In this document: piece by piece, positions 1-5,008 of the stretch | Position numbering within the stretch: position 1 is the stretch's first letter | How the letters are laid out: every line of letters begins with the position of its first letter | From: Myxococcales bacterium | GTDB lineage: Bacteria > Myxococcota > Polyangia > Fen-1088 | Direction of reading: 5' to 3' | Length of the DNA: 5,008 nt | NCBI GenBank assembly: GCA_003153875.1 | Contig: PMBY01000243.1 | Location: 1,972-6,979, forward strand | The notes under the pieces: generated by a model | Database searches by the model: none | Told to the model about the DNA's origin: nothing | The model's input: only the letters and a program-made list of their open reading frames with translations | Program-made: the position numbers and the translations under genes

Positions 1-126
1 TCGACCCCAACGGCTGGCTCGACCCCGACGGCTGGCTCGACCCCGACGGCTGGCTCGACCCCGAGCGGCGGTTCCAGGGCGACAGGCGGATCGGCCCCGA
101 GGGGCGGTTCGACCGTGGTTGGAACC
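1..126 (+). repeat. 18-bp tandem repeat encoding a hexapeptide linker
   Basis: Three nearly identical 18-bp units (1-18, 19-36, 37-54; consensus tcgaccccgacggctggc) are followed by increasingly degenerate units at 55-72, 73-90, 91-108 and 109-126. The period is a multiple of three, so it stays in frame with the hydrolase and encodes STPTAG three times, then STPSGG, SRATGG and SAPRGG. The array runs off the left edge, so copy number is unknown. It forms a flexible, extended linker between an unseen N-terminal part (probably a signal or lipobox) and the GH26 domain. Confidence 0.85.
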
Positions 127-1143
127 GCTGGCAGCACGGGAATGGGCGGGGCGGGAGGCGCTGGCGGCTCCACCCAGCCGCCGTCGACTGGCCCATGCAG
201 TGTCCTGCCAGTCAGTCCCAGTCCCACGCCTCAGGCCAAGAACCTGCTCTGCTTCTTCTACAGCCAATACGGCAACCACGTCGTGTCAGGCCAGCAGGAA
301 ACCAGCTGGTCCAATCCAGCCGGCGACATCGATTGGTACGCCAGCAACGGGCTCAAGTATCCAGCCATTCTTGGCGGTGACTTCATGTATCCCTCGGGGG
401 GCAGCGCCACCTCCCCCATCTCCGGCATCACGCGCGCCATCGCCTACTGGAACGCGGGTGGCATTTCCATGTTCCGCTACCACATGGGAGTGCCGGTAGC
501 CGGCTCGACCTATTTGAACGACAACTACAACGGTACCAACGGCGCCATGTCGACTGCCCCTACCACCCTTTTCAGCGCCGCGATCACGGCCGGGACCCCA
601 GAAAATACGGCGTTCGTTAACAGGCTCGACTATGTGGCCTTCCAGATCAAGACCATGCAGACCGCCAACGTACCCATCGTATTGGCGATCTTTCACGAGG
701 TGCAGCCCAACGGGTGGTTCTGGTGGAGCAAAGGAACCGGAGCCCAGCTCATCGCCCTGTGGAAGTACACCTTCGACTACATGACGACGACGAAGGACCT
801 CCACAATATCATTTGGCTCATGCCTTTCAGTGGCCTCAATGGCAGCAGCGCCACTCAATTCGGTGCCTACTACCCGGGCAAGGATGTCGTCGATCTTTCG
901 GGTCCGGACTACCAGAGCGATGCCGCAACCTACGCCAAGGTCAAGACCGTGGTCGGGGCCACCATGCCCATCACTCTGCACGAAGCGAGCAAGCTTCCCG
1001 ATCCCAGCACGATGTTCCCCAGTAGCGCGCCGTGGGTGCTCTTCAATGTCTGGGCCGGCTCACAGAAATCCAACACCTCGATTACCACCGCATACAACAG
1101 CCCCCTCTGCGTCACGCGCGACAAGGTGCCCAATCTGAAGTAG
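1..1143 (+). CDS. Secreted glycoside hydrolase family 26 (beta-mannanase-like), 5' end outside the window
   Basis: The frame is open from base 1 to the TAG at 1141-1143 (380 codons), so the true start and any signal peptide lie upstream; the GTG at 115 falls inside the linker and is not a credible start. About 65 residues of Ser/Thr/Pro/Gly linker lead into a GH26-type barrel. Visible family landmarks are SGQQETSW near the domain start, AIAYWNAGGI (about 439-468), the acid/base motif IFHEVQPNGWFWW with Glu at 697-699, YYPGKDVVDLSG (about 865-903), the probable nucleophile in PITLHEAS with Glu at 982-984, and a C-terminal NSPLCVTRDKVPNLK ending typical of GH26. The family cleaves beta-1,4-mannan by a retaining two-glutamate mechanism; some members act on other beta-glycans, so the exact substrate is inferred. 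Three cysteines (in GPCS, LLCFF, PLCV) fit an exported protein. The catalytic domain looks complete. Confidence 0.85.
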   Translation, partial: STPTAGSTPTAGSTPTAGSTPSGGSRATGGSAPRGGSTVVGTAGSTGMGGAGGAGGSTQPPSTGPCSVLPVSPSPTPQAKNLLCFFYSQYGNHVVSGQQETSWSNPAGDIDWYASNGLKYPAILGGDFMYPSGGSATSPISGITRAIAYWNAGGISMFRYHMGVPVAGSTYLNDNYNGTNGAMSTAPTTLFSAAITAGTPENTAFVNRLDYVAFQIKTMQTANVPIVLAIFHEVQPNGWFWWSKGTGAQLIALWKYTFDYMTTTKDLHNIIWLMPFSGLNGSSATQFGAYYPGKDVVDLSGPDYQSDAATYAKVKTVVGATMPITLHEASKLPDPSTMFPSSAPWVLFNVWAGSQKSNTSITTAYNSPLCVTRDKVPNLK

Positions 1144-1251
1144 CTGTCACGGGGAGTGGCGCACGCTCCGCATGGAGGAGGCATAGGGCGAACAAACCCA
1201 CATTTCTCCAGGTGTCATCAAGTCTCCGAATGTCCGACAACGCCCTGGTTC
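1144..1251. other. Convergent intergenic gap, no clear element
   Basis: This 108-base gap lies between two converging genes, where a shared terminator would be expected. Only a four-base-pair stem (CTCC/GGAG around GCAT, about 1166-1177) is visible, with no T-run on either side. I see no gene or recognisable regulatory site. Confidence 0.4.
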
Positions 1252-1740
1252 CTATGGGGGCGAATTGGGGCCTACGTTGGTTAGGACAAACAGATAGTTG
1301 TCCCAGCGACCGCGCGGATGATGCTGATAGTAGTAGGGCATCTCGGCGCGCGCAGCCGCCATGTCGTGCAAGTAGATGTATGCTTGCACCAGCAGGCCGT
1401 CGCGCTCGTCCGAGTCGGGCGAATCGCCGAAACGCTGGCGCGCCTCGAGGGCCGCCTCAACGGCCTTGGCCGGGTTGGACTTGTAGTTGTCCCGGACCTG
1501 CCTCAGCAACGCAGTCTCGGGGGAAATTTCTGGTTCAGCAGGATTGGCAGCACCTGCATCGGGCCTGACGAGCATTGGCGGCGGAAGGTGACCAGGAGCC
1601 GGCCCCCGGGCCGCGACGCCAGGGGACAACTGCGGCTGCGTCTCAGACGGCTCTTCGTCCTTCTTTTCCCGGCGCAAGAAGAAAACCAGCAGCGCGGTGA
1701 TCAACGAAAGCCCGATGAAGATGTAGATAGCGCGTTTCAC
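1252..1740 (-). CDS. Small membrane-anchored protein with TPR-like helical domain, unknown function
   Basis: 162 aa read with a GTG start at 1740. That start is preferred over a longer in-frame reading to 1908 because a perfect AGGAGG lies 9 nt upstream and the protein then begins MKRAIYIFIGLSLITALL. Residues 4-22 form one hydrophobic membrane segment, followed by RREKK, which suggests an N-in or uncleaved anchor by the positive-inside rule. Residues 30-72 are a Pro/Ala/Glu-rich linker. Residues 73-143 are amphipathic helices resembling a degenerate TPR pair (NPAKAVEAALEARQRFG, then LLVQAYIYLHDMAAARAEM and the HHPRG turn). Such domains usually bind other proteins; no enzyme motif is visible. 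It is convergent with the GH26 gene and divergent from the MBL pair, so it is probably monocistronic. I do not recognise a named family. Confidence 0.7.
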   Translation of the reverse strand: MKRAIYIFIGLSLITALLVFFLRREKKDEEPSETQPQLSPGVAARGPAPGHLPPPMLVRPDAGAANPAEPEISPETALLRQVRDNYKSNPAKAVEAALEARQRFGDSPDSDERDGLLVQAYIYLHDMAAARAEMPYYYQHHPRGRWDNYLFVLTNVGPNSPP

Positions 1741-1906
1741 GATCCGGTTCCTCCTGTGACAGAAGAAAAGAGCCAACCGCAATACTACCCGATCTGCCCG
1801 ACACCGTTGAGCCGATACGATCACCCCCGCATCACCGGCACCCGCGCGCGGATTTTGCCGCTGTGATAGAGTTTTCTGAAGCCATGCACGGGAGCCCCGC
1901 CTGAAC
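1741..1906. promoter_or_regulatory. Divergent intergenic region (probable promoters for both sides)
   Basis: These 166 bases separate two divergently read genes and so should carry both promoters. On the minus strand TAGTAT (1774-1779) is a 4/6 match to a -10 box, with a poor -35 candidate (TCAACG) 17 bases upstream, followed by a pyrimidine-rich stretch and the ribosome-binding site. On the plus strand the only ribosome-binding candidate is GGGAG at 1890-1894, which is 12 bases from the ATG and therefore weak. I see no convincing sigma-70 pair for the plus-strand operon, no clear operator palindrome and no riboswitch. Confidence 0.35.
1750..1755 (-). promoter_or_regulatory. Strong ribosome-binding site that decides the GTG start at 1740
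   Basis: On the minus strand the sequence reads AGGAGG, nine bases before GTG at 1740-1738. This full match to the anti-Shine-Dalgarno sequence favours the 162-residue protein over the 218-residue reading, whose extra N-terminus is arginine-rich and looks like translated upstream DNA. Confidence 0.75.
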
Positions 1907-2839
1907 ATGAGAATCCGATTCTGGGGTGTCCGTGGTTCCCTGCCGGTCCCGGGACCGCGAACCGAACGCTACGGTGGCAACACCTCGTGCGTCGAGGTCA
2001 GCTCCGCCGCCGGAACCCGCGTCATCATCGACGCCGGCACGGGCATTCGCCGCCTGGGCAAGGAGTTGATGCGTGGCGAGTTCGAGTCAGGCAAAGGAGC
2101 GGCCCACCTACTCATCAGCCACACCCACTGGGACCACATCCAGGGCCTGCCTTTCTTCGCTCCTTTTTACCGCGCCGGCAACAAGCTCTTCGTGTACGCC
2201 CGCCAGCGCGACGACCAAAACCTGCGCAGCGTGCTCTCGCTGCAGGTCGATTCCCCGTTCTTCCCGGTGCCCTTTCACAAGGCGCGCGCCGACGTGGCCT
2301 TCCGCGAGCTTCACGACGGAGCCCACTTCGAAATCAACGATGTGGTGGTGTCCTGCGCTCGCCTCAACCATCCCTACATCGCCACGGCCTATGCCTTGGC
2401 CGTCGACGGCGCCAAGGTGGCCTACATCGCAGACACCGCGCCGTTCTCGGACATCCTGTTTGGTCACGAGTTCATTGCCGGACCGCCCTCGCCGCACTCC
2501 CTGCTGAGCAAGATGGACCACAAGACCCTGCGGACCATGCGCAACCAGGTGGTTCGTTTGTGCGAGGGCGCGGATCTGGTCATTTACGACACCATGTTCA
2601 CGCCCGAGGAGTACCGCCAGACACCCCACTACGGCCACTCGCGACCCTCGGATGCGGTGGAAATCTGTCGCGATGCGGGTGCCCGGACACTGGCGTTGTA
2701 TCATCACGCGCCGGATCGTTCGGACGCGGAAGTGGACGCCCTGCTGGCCTCCACGCGCAAGGAGGCGAAGGTGACAACACCCAAGCTGGACATCGTAGCG
2801 GGATTCGAGGGCCTGGACTTGGCCCTGGGGAAGGGATGA
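1907..2839 (+). CDS. MBL-fold metallo-hydrolase, TaR3-like (copy 1, complete active site)
   Basis: 310 aa, cytoplasmic (no signal or membrane segment), opening with FWGVRGSLPVPGP and RYGGNTSCV, which are hallmarks of the TaR3-like/RNase Z-related branch of the metallo-beta-lactamase fold. Dinuclear-metal ligands are visible: SHTHWDH (His72, His74, Asp76, His77), His155 in LNHP, Asp176 in YIADT, and His266 in LALYHH. The GHS motif His244 corresponds to the conserved HST/HLT histidine of RNase Z relatives. About 30 residues at 180-210 (containing FGHEFIAGPP) are absent from the downstream paralogue. Family members are hydrolases, often of phosphodiester-type substrates; the actual substrate is unknown here. 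The ATG at 1907 aligns exactly with the family N-terminus, although the ribosome-binding site is weak. Its stop overlaps the next gene's start, implying translational coupling. Confidence 0.9.
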   Translation: MRIRFWGVRGSLPVPGPRTERYGGNTSCVEVSSAAGTRVIIDAGTGIRRLGKELMRGEFESGKGAAHLLISHTHWDHIQGLPFFAPFYRAGNKLFVYARQRDDQNLRSVLSLQVDSPFFPVPFHKARADVAFRELHDGAHFEINDVVVSCARLNHPYIATAYALAVDGAKVAYIADTAPFSDILFGHEFIAGPPSPHSLLSKMDHKTLRTMRNQVVRLCEGADLVIYDTMFTPEEYRQTPHYGHSRPSDAVEICRDAGARTLALYHHAPDRSDAEVDALLASTRKEAKVTTPKLDIVAGFEGLDLALGKG

Positions 2840-3690
2840 TGGACGTCACCTTCTGGGGCGTGCGTGGTTCCATCCCTTCGCCGGGACCGGGCACCGTGCG
2901 CTACGGCGGCAACACCGCCTGCGTGTCGGTTCGCCTGCCCAACGACGAACTCATCATCCTCGACTGTGGTACCGGTGCGCGCAACCTGGGGCTCTCGCTG
3001 CTGGCCGGCCCCTTCGGCAAAGGCAAGGGCTCGGCCACGCTGCTGCTTTCGCACGCTCACTGGGACCACATCCAGGGCTTCCCATTTTTCGGTCCCTTCT
3101 ATGTACCGGGCAACAGCTTCACCGTGTATGGCGGCAGCCGCGGCGAACGTCTCCTGGAAGACGTGCTCGAGCGCCAGATGGCGGCTCAGTTCTTCCCCGT
3201 GCAAAGCTTTCGCAACATGGGCGCCCGCATCGAGATGCGCCCCCTGGGGGAGGACAAGGACGTGCAGGTCGGCAGTGCGACCGTCCGTGCTCACGCCAAT
3301 CCGCACGGACCCACCCCGGCGCTGGCCTTTCGCATCGAGGCTGGGGGAAAGTCCATGGCCTACGCCAGCGATGCTGGCTACGGGTCAGGCGGCCCGCCCC
3401 AGGCAGCGGTGGACCTGTACCGTGGTGTCGACCTGCTGATTCACGACAGCACCTTCACCCCCGAGGACCGGGCCTTGCGCCTGGAAAGGGGTCTATCGTC
3501 GCTCGAAGATGCGGTGGACTGTGCGGCGCGCGCCGGGGTCAAGAAACTGGCGCTTTTCCACTATGACCAGGACTACACCGATCACGATGTGGACGAGCTC
3601 GTGGCTCGAGGCCGGCGCCGGCTGGACGGGCGTGCCGTCTCTGGGATCGAGGTGATCGGCGCGGCTGAAGGGCTCACCCTGTCACTGTAG
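2839..3690 (+). CDS. MBL-fold metallo-hydrolase, TaR3-like (copy 2, altered active site)
   Basis: 283 aa, a tandem paralogue of the preceding gene; the two proteins align without gaps through residue 80 (FWGVRGS, RYGGNTACV, LDCGTG, SHAHWDHIQG). ATG at 2839 overlaps the previous TGA by one base; ATG at 2836 is equally in frame (ATGA overlap), but 2839 gives better spacing from GGGGA (2827-2831) and matches the paralogue's N-terminus. Retained ligands are His72, His74, Asp76, His77, Asp178 (YASDAG) and His241 (LALFHY). Two differences stand out: the LNHP motif reads ANPH, moving the histidine by one position (His156), and the GHS histidine is Leu219 (GLSSLEDA). It could be a hydrolase of changed specificity, a partner subunit of copy 1, or a weakened enzyme. 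The frame is open upstream to 1987, but that portion is a shadow of copy 1, not a fusion. Confidence 0.88.
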   Translation: MDVTFWGVRGSIPSPGPGTVRYGGNTACVSVRLPNDELIILDCGTGARNLGLSLLAGPFGKGKGSATLLLSHAHWDHIQGFPFFGPFYVPGNSFTVYGGSRGERLLEDVLERQMAAQFFPVQSFRNMGARIEMRPLGEDKDVQVGSATVRAHANPHGPTPALAFRIEAGGKSMAYASDAGYGSGGPPQAAVDLYRGVDLLIHDSTFTPEDRALRLERGLSSLEDAVDCAARAGVKKLALFHYDQDYTDHDVDELVARGRRRLDGRAVSGIEVIGAAEGLTLSL

Positions 3691-3692
3691 AA

Positions 3693-3709
3693 GTGCGGGA
3701 AATCCGTAC
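3693..3709 (+). terminator. Small hairpin just after the MBL operon (possible terminator)
   Basis: GTGCGG (3693-3698) can pair with CCGTAC (3704-3709) through one G-U wobble around a GAAAT loop, starting two bases after the stop codon. There is no T-run behind it, so it would be a weak or Rho-assisted terminator, or simply an mRNA 3' stabilising stem. Confidence 0.3.
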
Positions 3710-3746
3710 CTGTCCGGCGGCAGGAAACCTCGCCGAAACGCGATCG

Positions 3747-3766
3747 AGCGGTTTTCCCGCTATTTT
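3747..3766 (+). terminator. Short stem followed by ATTTT (candidate terminator of the MBL operon)
   Basis: AGCGG (3747-3751) pairs with CCGCT (3757-3761) around TTTTC, and ATTTTC follows. The five-base-pair stem with a short T-stretch is the closest thing to a classical intrinsic terminator between the MBL pair and HU, but it is weak. The same AT-richer segment may instead belong to the HU promoter. Confidence 0.28.
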
Positions 3767-3899
3767 CATCGCACTCGACTCAAGAAATCGGCTATTGTCT
3801 CCAGCGAACGCCGGTTTTCGTGGTGTCTCGGGATGATGTTGGATCCCCCGCCGCGCAGAACAGGTGCTTCCTGCCCCACCCCAACCAGAAGGAGATACG
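3767..3899 (+). promoter_or_regulatory. HU upstream region and 5' leader
   Basis: The relatively AT-rich stretch around 3760-3800 is the likeliest place for the HU promoter; TATTGT at 3793-3798 is a -10-like hexamer without a good -35 box. If transcription starts just after it, the leader would be roughly 90 bases. A strong Shine-Dalgarno sequence, AAGGAG (3889-3894), sits five bases before the ATG at 3900, consistent with a highly expressed gene. No riboswitch or operator was recognised. Confidence 0.4.
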
Positions 3900-4211
3900 A
3901 TGGCTAAAGGTCCTCTTTCCAAGTCCGCCCTAATCCAGATTCTCTCCGACAAGTCCGCCAACGAGCTCACCCGCAAGGACGTCAAAGGCGTTCTTGAGGC
4001 CATGGTCGGCGTCGGCCATGCGGAGCTGAAGAAGAATGGCGTCTTCGTCGTACCCGGGCTCGTGCGCATGGTCGTGGTCAAGAAGCCGGCCACCAAGGAG
4101 CGCAAGGGCATCAACCCGTTCACCGGCCAGGAGACAATCTTCAAGGCCAAGCCAGCCCGCAAGGTGGTCAAGGCGCGCGCAGTGAAAGCGGCCAAGGACG
4201 CCGTAGCGTAG
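3900..4211 (+). CDS. HU-family nucleoid DNA-binding protein (variant type)
   Basis: 103 aa, near the usual HU/IHF size of about 90-100. The N-terminal helices (residues 6-45, including LIQILSDKSANELTRKDV) match the HU dimerisation region, and residues 68-90 carry the beta-arm core KGINPFTGQETIFKAKPA, in which Pro73 corresponds to the DNA-intercalating proline. The C-terminus (KVVKARAVKAAKDAV) is the basic last helix. Two departures from textbook HU are visible: the GFG-F turn reads PGLVRM (residues 52-57), and the arm has GINP instead of GRNP. HU dimers bend and compact DNA non-specifically and prefer kinked or cruciform structures. ATG at 3900 is chosen over a GTG at 3864 because AAGGAG sits five bases ahead of it and MAKGPLSK is the natural family start. 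It appears to be transcribed alone. Confidence 0.9.
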   Translation: MAKGPLSKSALIQILSDKSANELTRKDVKGVLEAMVGVGHAELKKNGVFVVPGLVRMVVVKKPATKERKGINPFTGQETIFKAKPARKVVKARAVKAAKDAVA

Positions 4212-4221
4212 GTTTGCTCAT

Positions 4222-4252
4222 GCCCGCTTCGGCCGACCGGCTGGAAGTGGGC
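4222..4252 (+). terminator. GC-rich hairpin downstream of HU (probable terminator, no T-run)
   Basis: GCCCGCTTC (4222-4230) pairs with GAAGTGGGC (4244-4252) over nine positions including one G-U, and four more pairs close inside (4231-4234 with 4239-4242, one base bulged) around a GACC tetraloop, giving about 13 base pairs. It begins 10 bases after the HU stop codon. The position and stability argue for a transcription terminator or 3' stabiliser; the missing T-run leaves open a Rho-dependent or purely stabilising role. Confidence 0.55.
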
Positions 4253-4264
4253 CAGGACCGACCG

Positions 4265-4437
4265 GGGCGCGCAGAGCTCCGAACGGTTTGCCGGACCGAG
4301 CGAAATTGCGCAGGTGCGAGCGGCCCGAGGCGCGAGGAGGGAGAATACTCGACGTATTTGACCGACGAGCAACGAAGGGACGCGACGCAACTCCGCGATT
4401 TCGCGACGGGAGGCAAACCGCAAGGTGCTCCAGGCCC
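4265..4437. repeat. Long imperfect palindrome, 173 nt, possible structured RNA or dispersed repeat
   Basis: Successive segments pair around one centre near 4351: GGGC 4265-4268 with 4434-4437; GAGCTCC 4274-4280 with GGTGCTC 4424-4430 (one T-T); CGGTTTGCC 4284-4292 with 4412-4420 (perfect); CCG 4296-4298 with 4407-4409; GCGAAAT 4300-4306 with 4398-4404 (perfect); GCG 4308-4310 with 4394-4396; TGCG 4315-4318 with 4386-4389; GCG 4320-4322 with 4381-4383; CCC 4324-4326 with 4377-4379; and AATAC 4344-4348 with GTATT 4354-4358 at the tip. Internal loops are small and mostly symmetric. The upper part is purine-rich on both arms (GAGGAGGGAG against GACCGACGAG). No T-run follows. It could be a small RNA, a palindromic repeat element or a cruciform-forming site. 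The stretch 4253-4523 contains no supportable gene. Confidence 0.65.
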
Positions 4438-4452
4438 GTGCCAGGCGCCCGC

Positions 4453-4486
4453 GGTTGGTTGTGGTGTGGGGAGGGTGTGGTGGTGG
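4453..4486 (+). other. C-free G/T tract upstream of the ABC gene (possible two-layer G-quadruplex)
   Basis: Thirty-four bases contain no C and only one A, with closely spaced GG, GGGG and GGG runs (4453-4454, 4457-4458, 4463-4464, 4468-4471, 4473-4475, 4479-4480, 4482-4483, 4485-4486). This is enough for a two-tetrad G-quadruplex in the plus strand or its RNA. It ends 37 bases before the ATG of the ABC transporter gene, so it would lie in the promoter or leader. Confidence 0.45.
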
Positions 4487-4523
4487 CGCGGAGACGCCAG
4501 GCTCAGCGTCGGAAATAGTCACG

Positions 4524-5008
4524 ATGCTTGAAGCGGCGGTGATCCTCGACAGCGCCGGCAAGTCATTTGGTGCCTTGCGCGCTGTCGTCGATCTTACGTT
4601 GTCGGTTGTGCCGGGCGAGATCTACGGGTTGCTGGGCCCCAACGGCGCGGGCAAGACCACGGCCCTGCGCATGCTGGCCGGCTTGCTCCAGCCGTCGAGC
4701 GGTCGGGCTGTCTTGCTGGGCGTCGATGCGGACTCGGCGCAGGCCAAGAGGCGCATGGGATTTCTGAGCGGCAGCACCGGACTCTATGCCCGGCTGACCC
4801 CACGCGAGACCCTGCAGTACTTTGGCCGTATTCACGGCCTGTCCCGGGTCGATCTGCGCAACCGGATTTTAGCTCTGGCGGGCTGGCTGGGTCTTGAAAA
4901 GTTACTCGACCGTCGCTGCGAGAGCTTGTCGAGCGGCGAGAAGCAACGAGTGTCGTTGGCGCGAGCCGTGCTGCACGACCCGCCGGTTCTGATTCTCGAC
5001 GAGCCGAC
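4524..5008 (+). CDS. ABC transporter ATP-binding subunit, NatA-like, 3' end outside the window
   Basis: 161 codons from ATG at 4524, still open at the right edge; the family is about 240-250 aa, so roughly two thirds is visible. Walker A is GPNGAGKTT (residues 38-46), the signature is LSSGEKQRV (135-143), and Walker B with the catalytic glutamate is LILDEP (156-161). The segment after GFL reads [11 protein letters not shown] (82-92), the pattern of NatA-type ATPases, in which the usual Q-loop glutamine is not present. NatA relatives drive ABC-2-type exporters (Na+ in the founding case; drugs or polysaccharides in others), so a membrane permease gene is expected just downstream. The ribosome-binding site is weak (GGAA, 4511-4514). 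In-frame GTG codons at 4461 and 4464 would add a Gly-rich extension from the G/T tract and are less likely. The H-loop is beyond the edge. Confidence 0.88.
   Translation, partial: MLEAAVILDSAGKSFGALRAVVDLTLSVVPGEIYGLLGPNGAGKTTALRMLAGLLQPSSGRAVLLGVDADSAQAKRRMGFLSGSTGLYARLTPRETLQYFGRIHGLSRVDLRNRILALAGWLGLEKLLDRRCESLSSGEKQRVSLARAVLHDPPVLILDEP

Noticed and set aside
286..981. 231-residue minus-strand frame opposite the GH26 gene
   Set aside because: Glycine/valine/histidine-rich antisense shadow of a clearly coding plus strand with conserved catalytic motifs.
1144..1251. Bidirectional terminator between the convergent genes
   Set aside because: Only a four-base-pair CTCC/GGAG stem and no T-runs were found, which is too weak to call.
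1741..1908. N-terminal extension of the minus-strand membrane protein to 1908
   Set aside because: The AGGAGG before the GTG at 1740 and the immediate membrane segment make 1740 the likely start; the extension overlaps the ATG of the divergent gene.
2108..2707. 199-residue minus-strand frame opposite the first MBL gene
   Set aside because: Antisense shadow; the plus strand carries all metal-binding motifs.
1987..3690. A single 567-residue reading frame that would fuse an Arg-rich N-terminus to the second MBL protein
   Set aside because: The portion before 2836 lies out of frame across the well-conserved first MBL gene and is arginine/glycine-rich as GC-rich shadow frames are; the family N-terminus begins at 2839.
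4288..4518. Plus-strand frame of 76 residues inside the palindrome region
   Set aside because: Arginine-rich translation of an inverted repeat with no ribosome-binding site or homology I recognise.
4214..4531. Plus-strand frame of 105 residues across the palindrome (TTG start)
   Set aside because: Poor start, no Shine-Dalgarno sequence, no domain, and its sequence is dictated by the palindrome and G/T tract.
3674..4561. 295-residue minus-strand frame
   Set aside because: It covers HU and its flanks on the opposite strand, has no recognisable domain or ribosome-binding site, and crosses the palindrome; HU on the plus strand is unmistakable.

Overview
This 5 kb window is GC-rich, gene-dense bacterial DNA. 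It most likely comes from the Myxococcota (Polyangia-like). That placement is inferred from a secreted enzyme behind a low-complexity Ser/Thr/Pro/Gly linker, a short membrane-anchored TPR-like protein, a variant HU protein, and strong third-position GC. No rRNA, tRNA, CRISPR array, transposase or phage gene was seen.

Layout. (1) 1-1143 (+): the 3' part of a secreted glycoside hydrolase of family 26 (beta-mannanase type), entering the window through an 18-bp tandem repeat that encodes a hexapeptide linker. (2) 1252-1740 (-): a small membrane-anchored protein with a helical TPR-like C-terminal domain, convergent with the hydrolase. (3) 1741-1906: a divergent intergenic region. (4) 1907-2839 and 2839-3690 (+): two tandem, overlapping paralogues of the TaR3-like metallo-beta-lactamase-fold family. 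The second has lost or shifted two active-site histidines that the first retains. (5) 3900-4211 (+): an HU-family nucleoid protein with a strong ribosome-binding site, followed by a GC-rich terminator-like hairpin. (6) 4265-4437: a long, many-armed imperfect palindrome with no gene in it, followed by a C-free G/T tract. (7) 4524-5008 (+): the 5' part of a NatA-like ABC transporter ATPase, cut by the window edge.

The two MBL genes are clearly one translationally coupled unit. The other genes look like independent transcription units with unrelated jobs: polysaccharide breakdown, envelope protein, nucleoid structure, export. The most unusual object is the palindrome between HU and the ABC gene: at least ten paired segments are concentric on one centre near 4351 across about 170 nt. 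It may be a structured RNA or a dispersed palindromic repeat. The most interesting protein-level signal is the asymmetric active-site decay between the tandem MBL copies.
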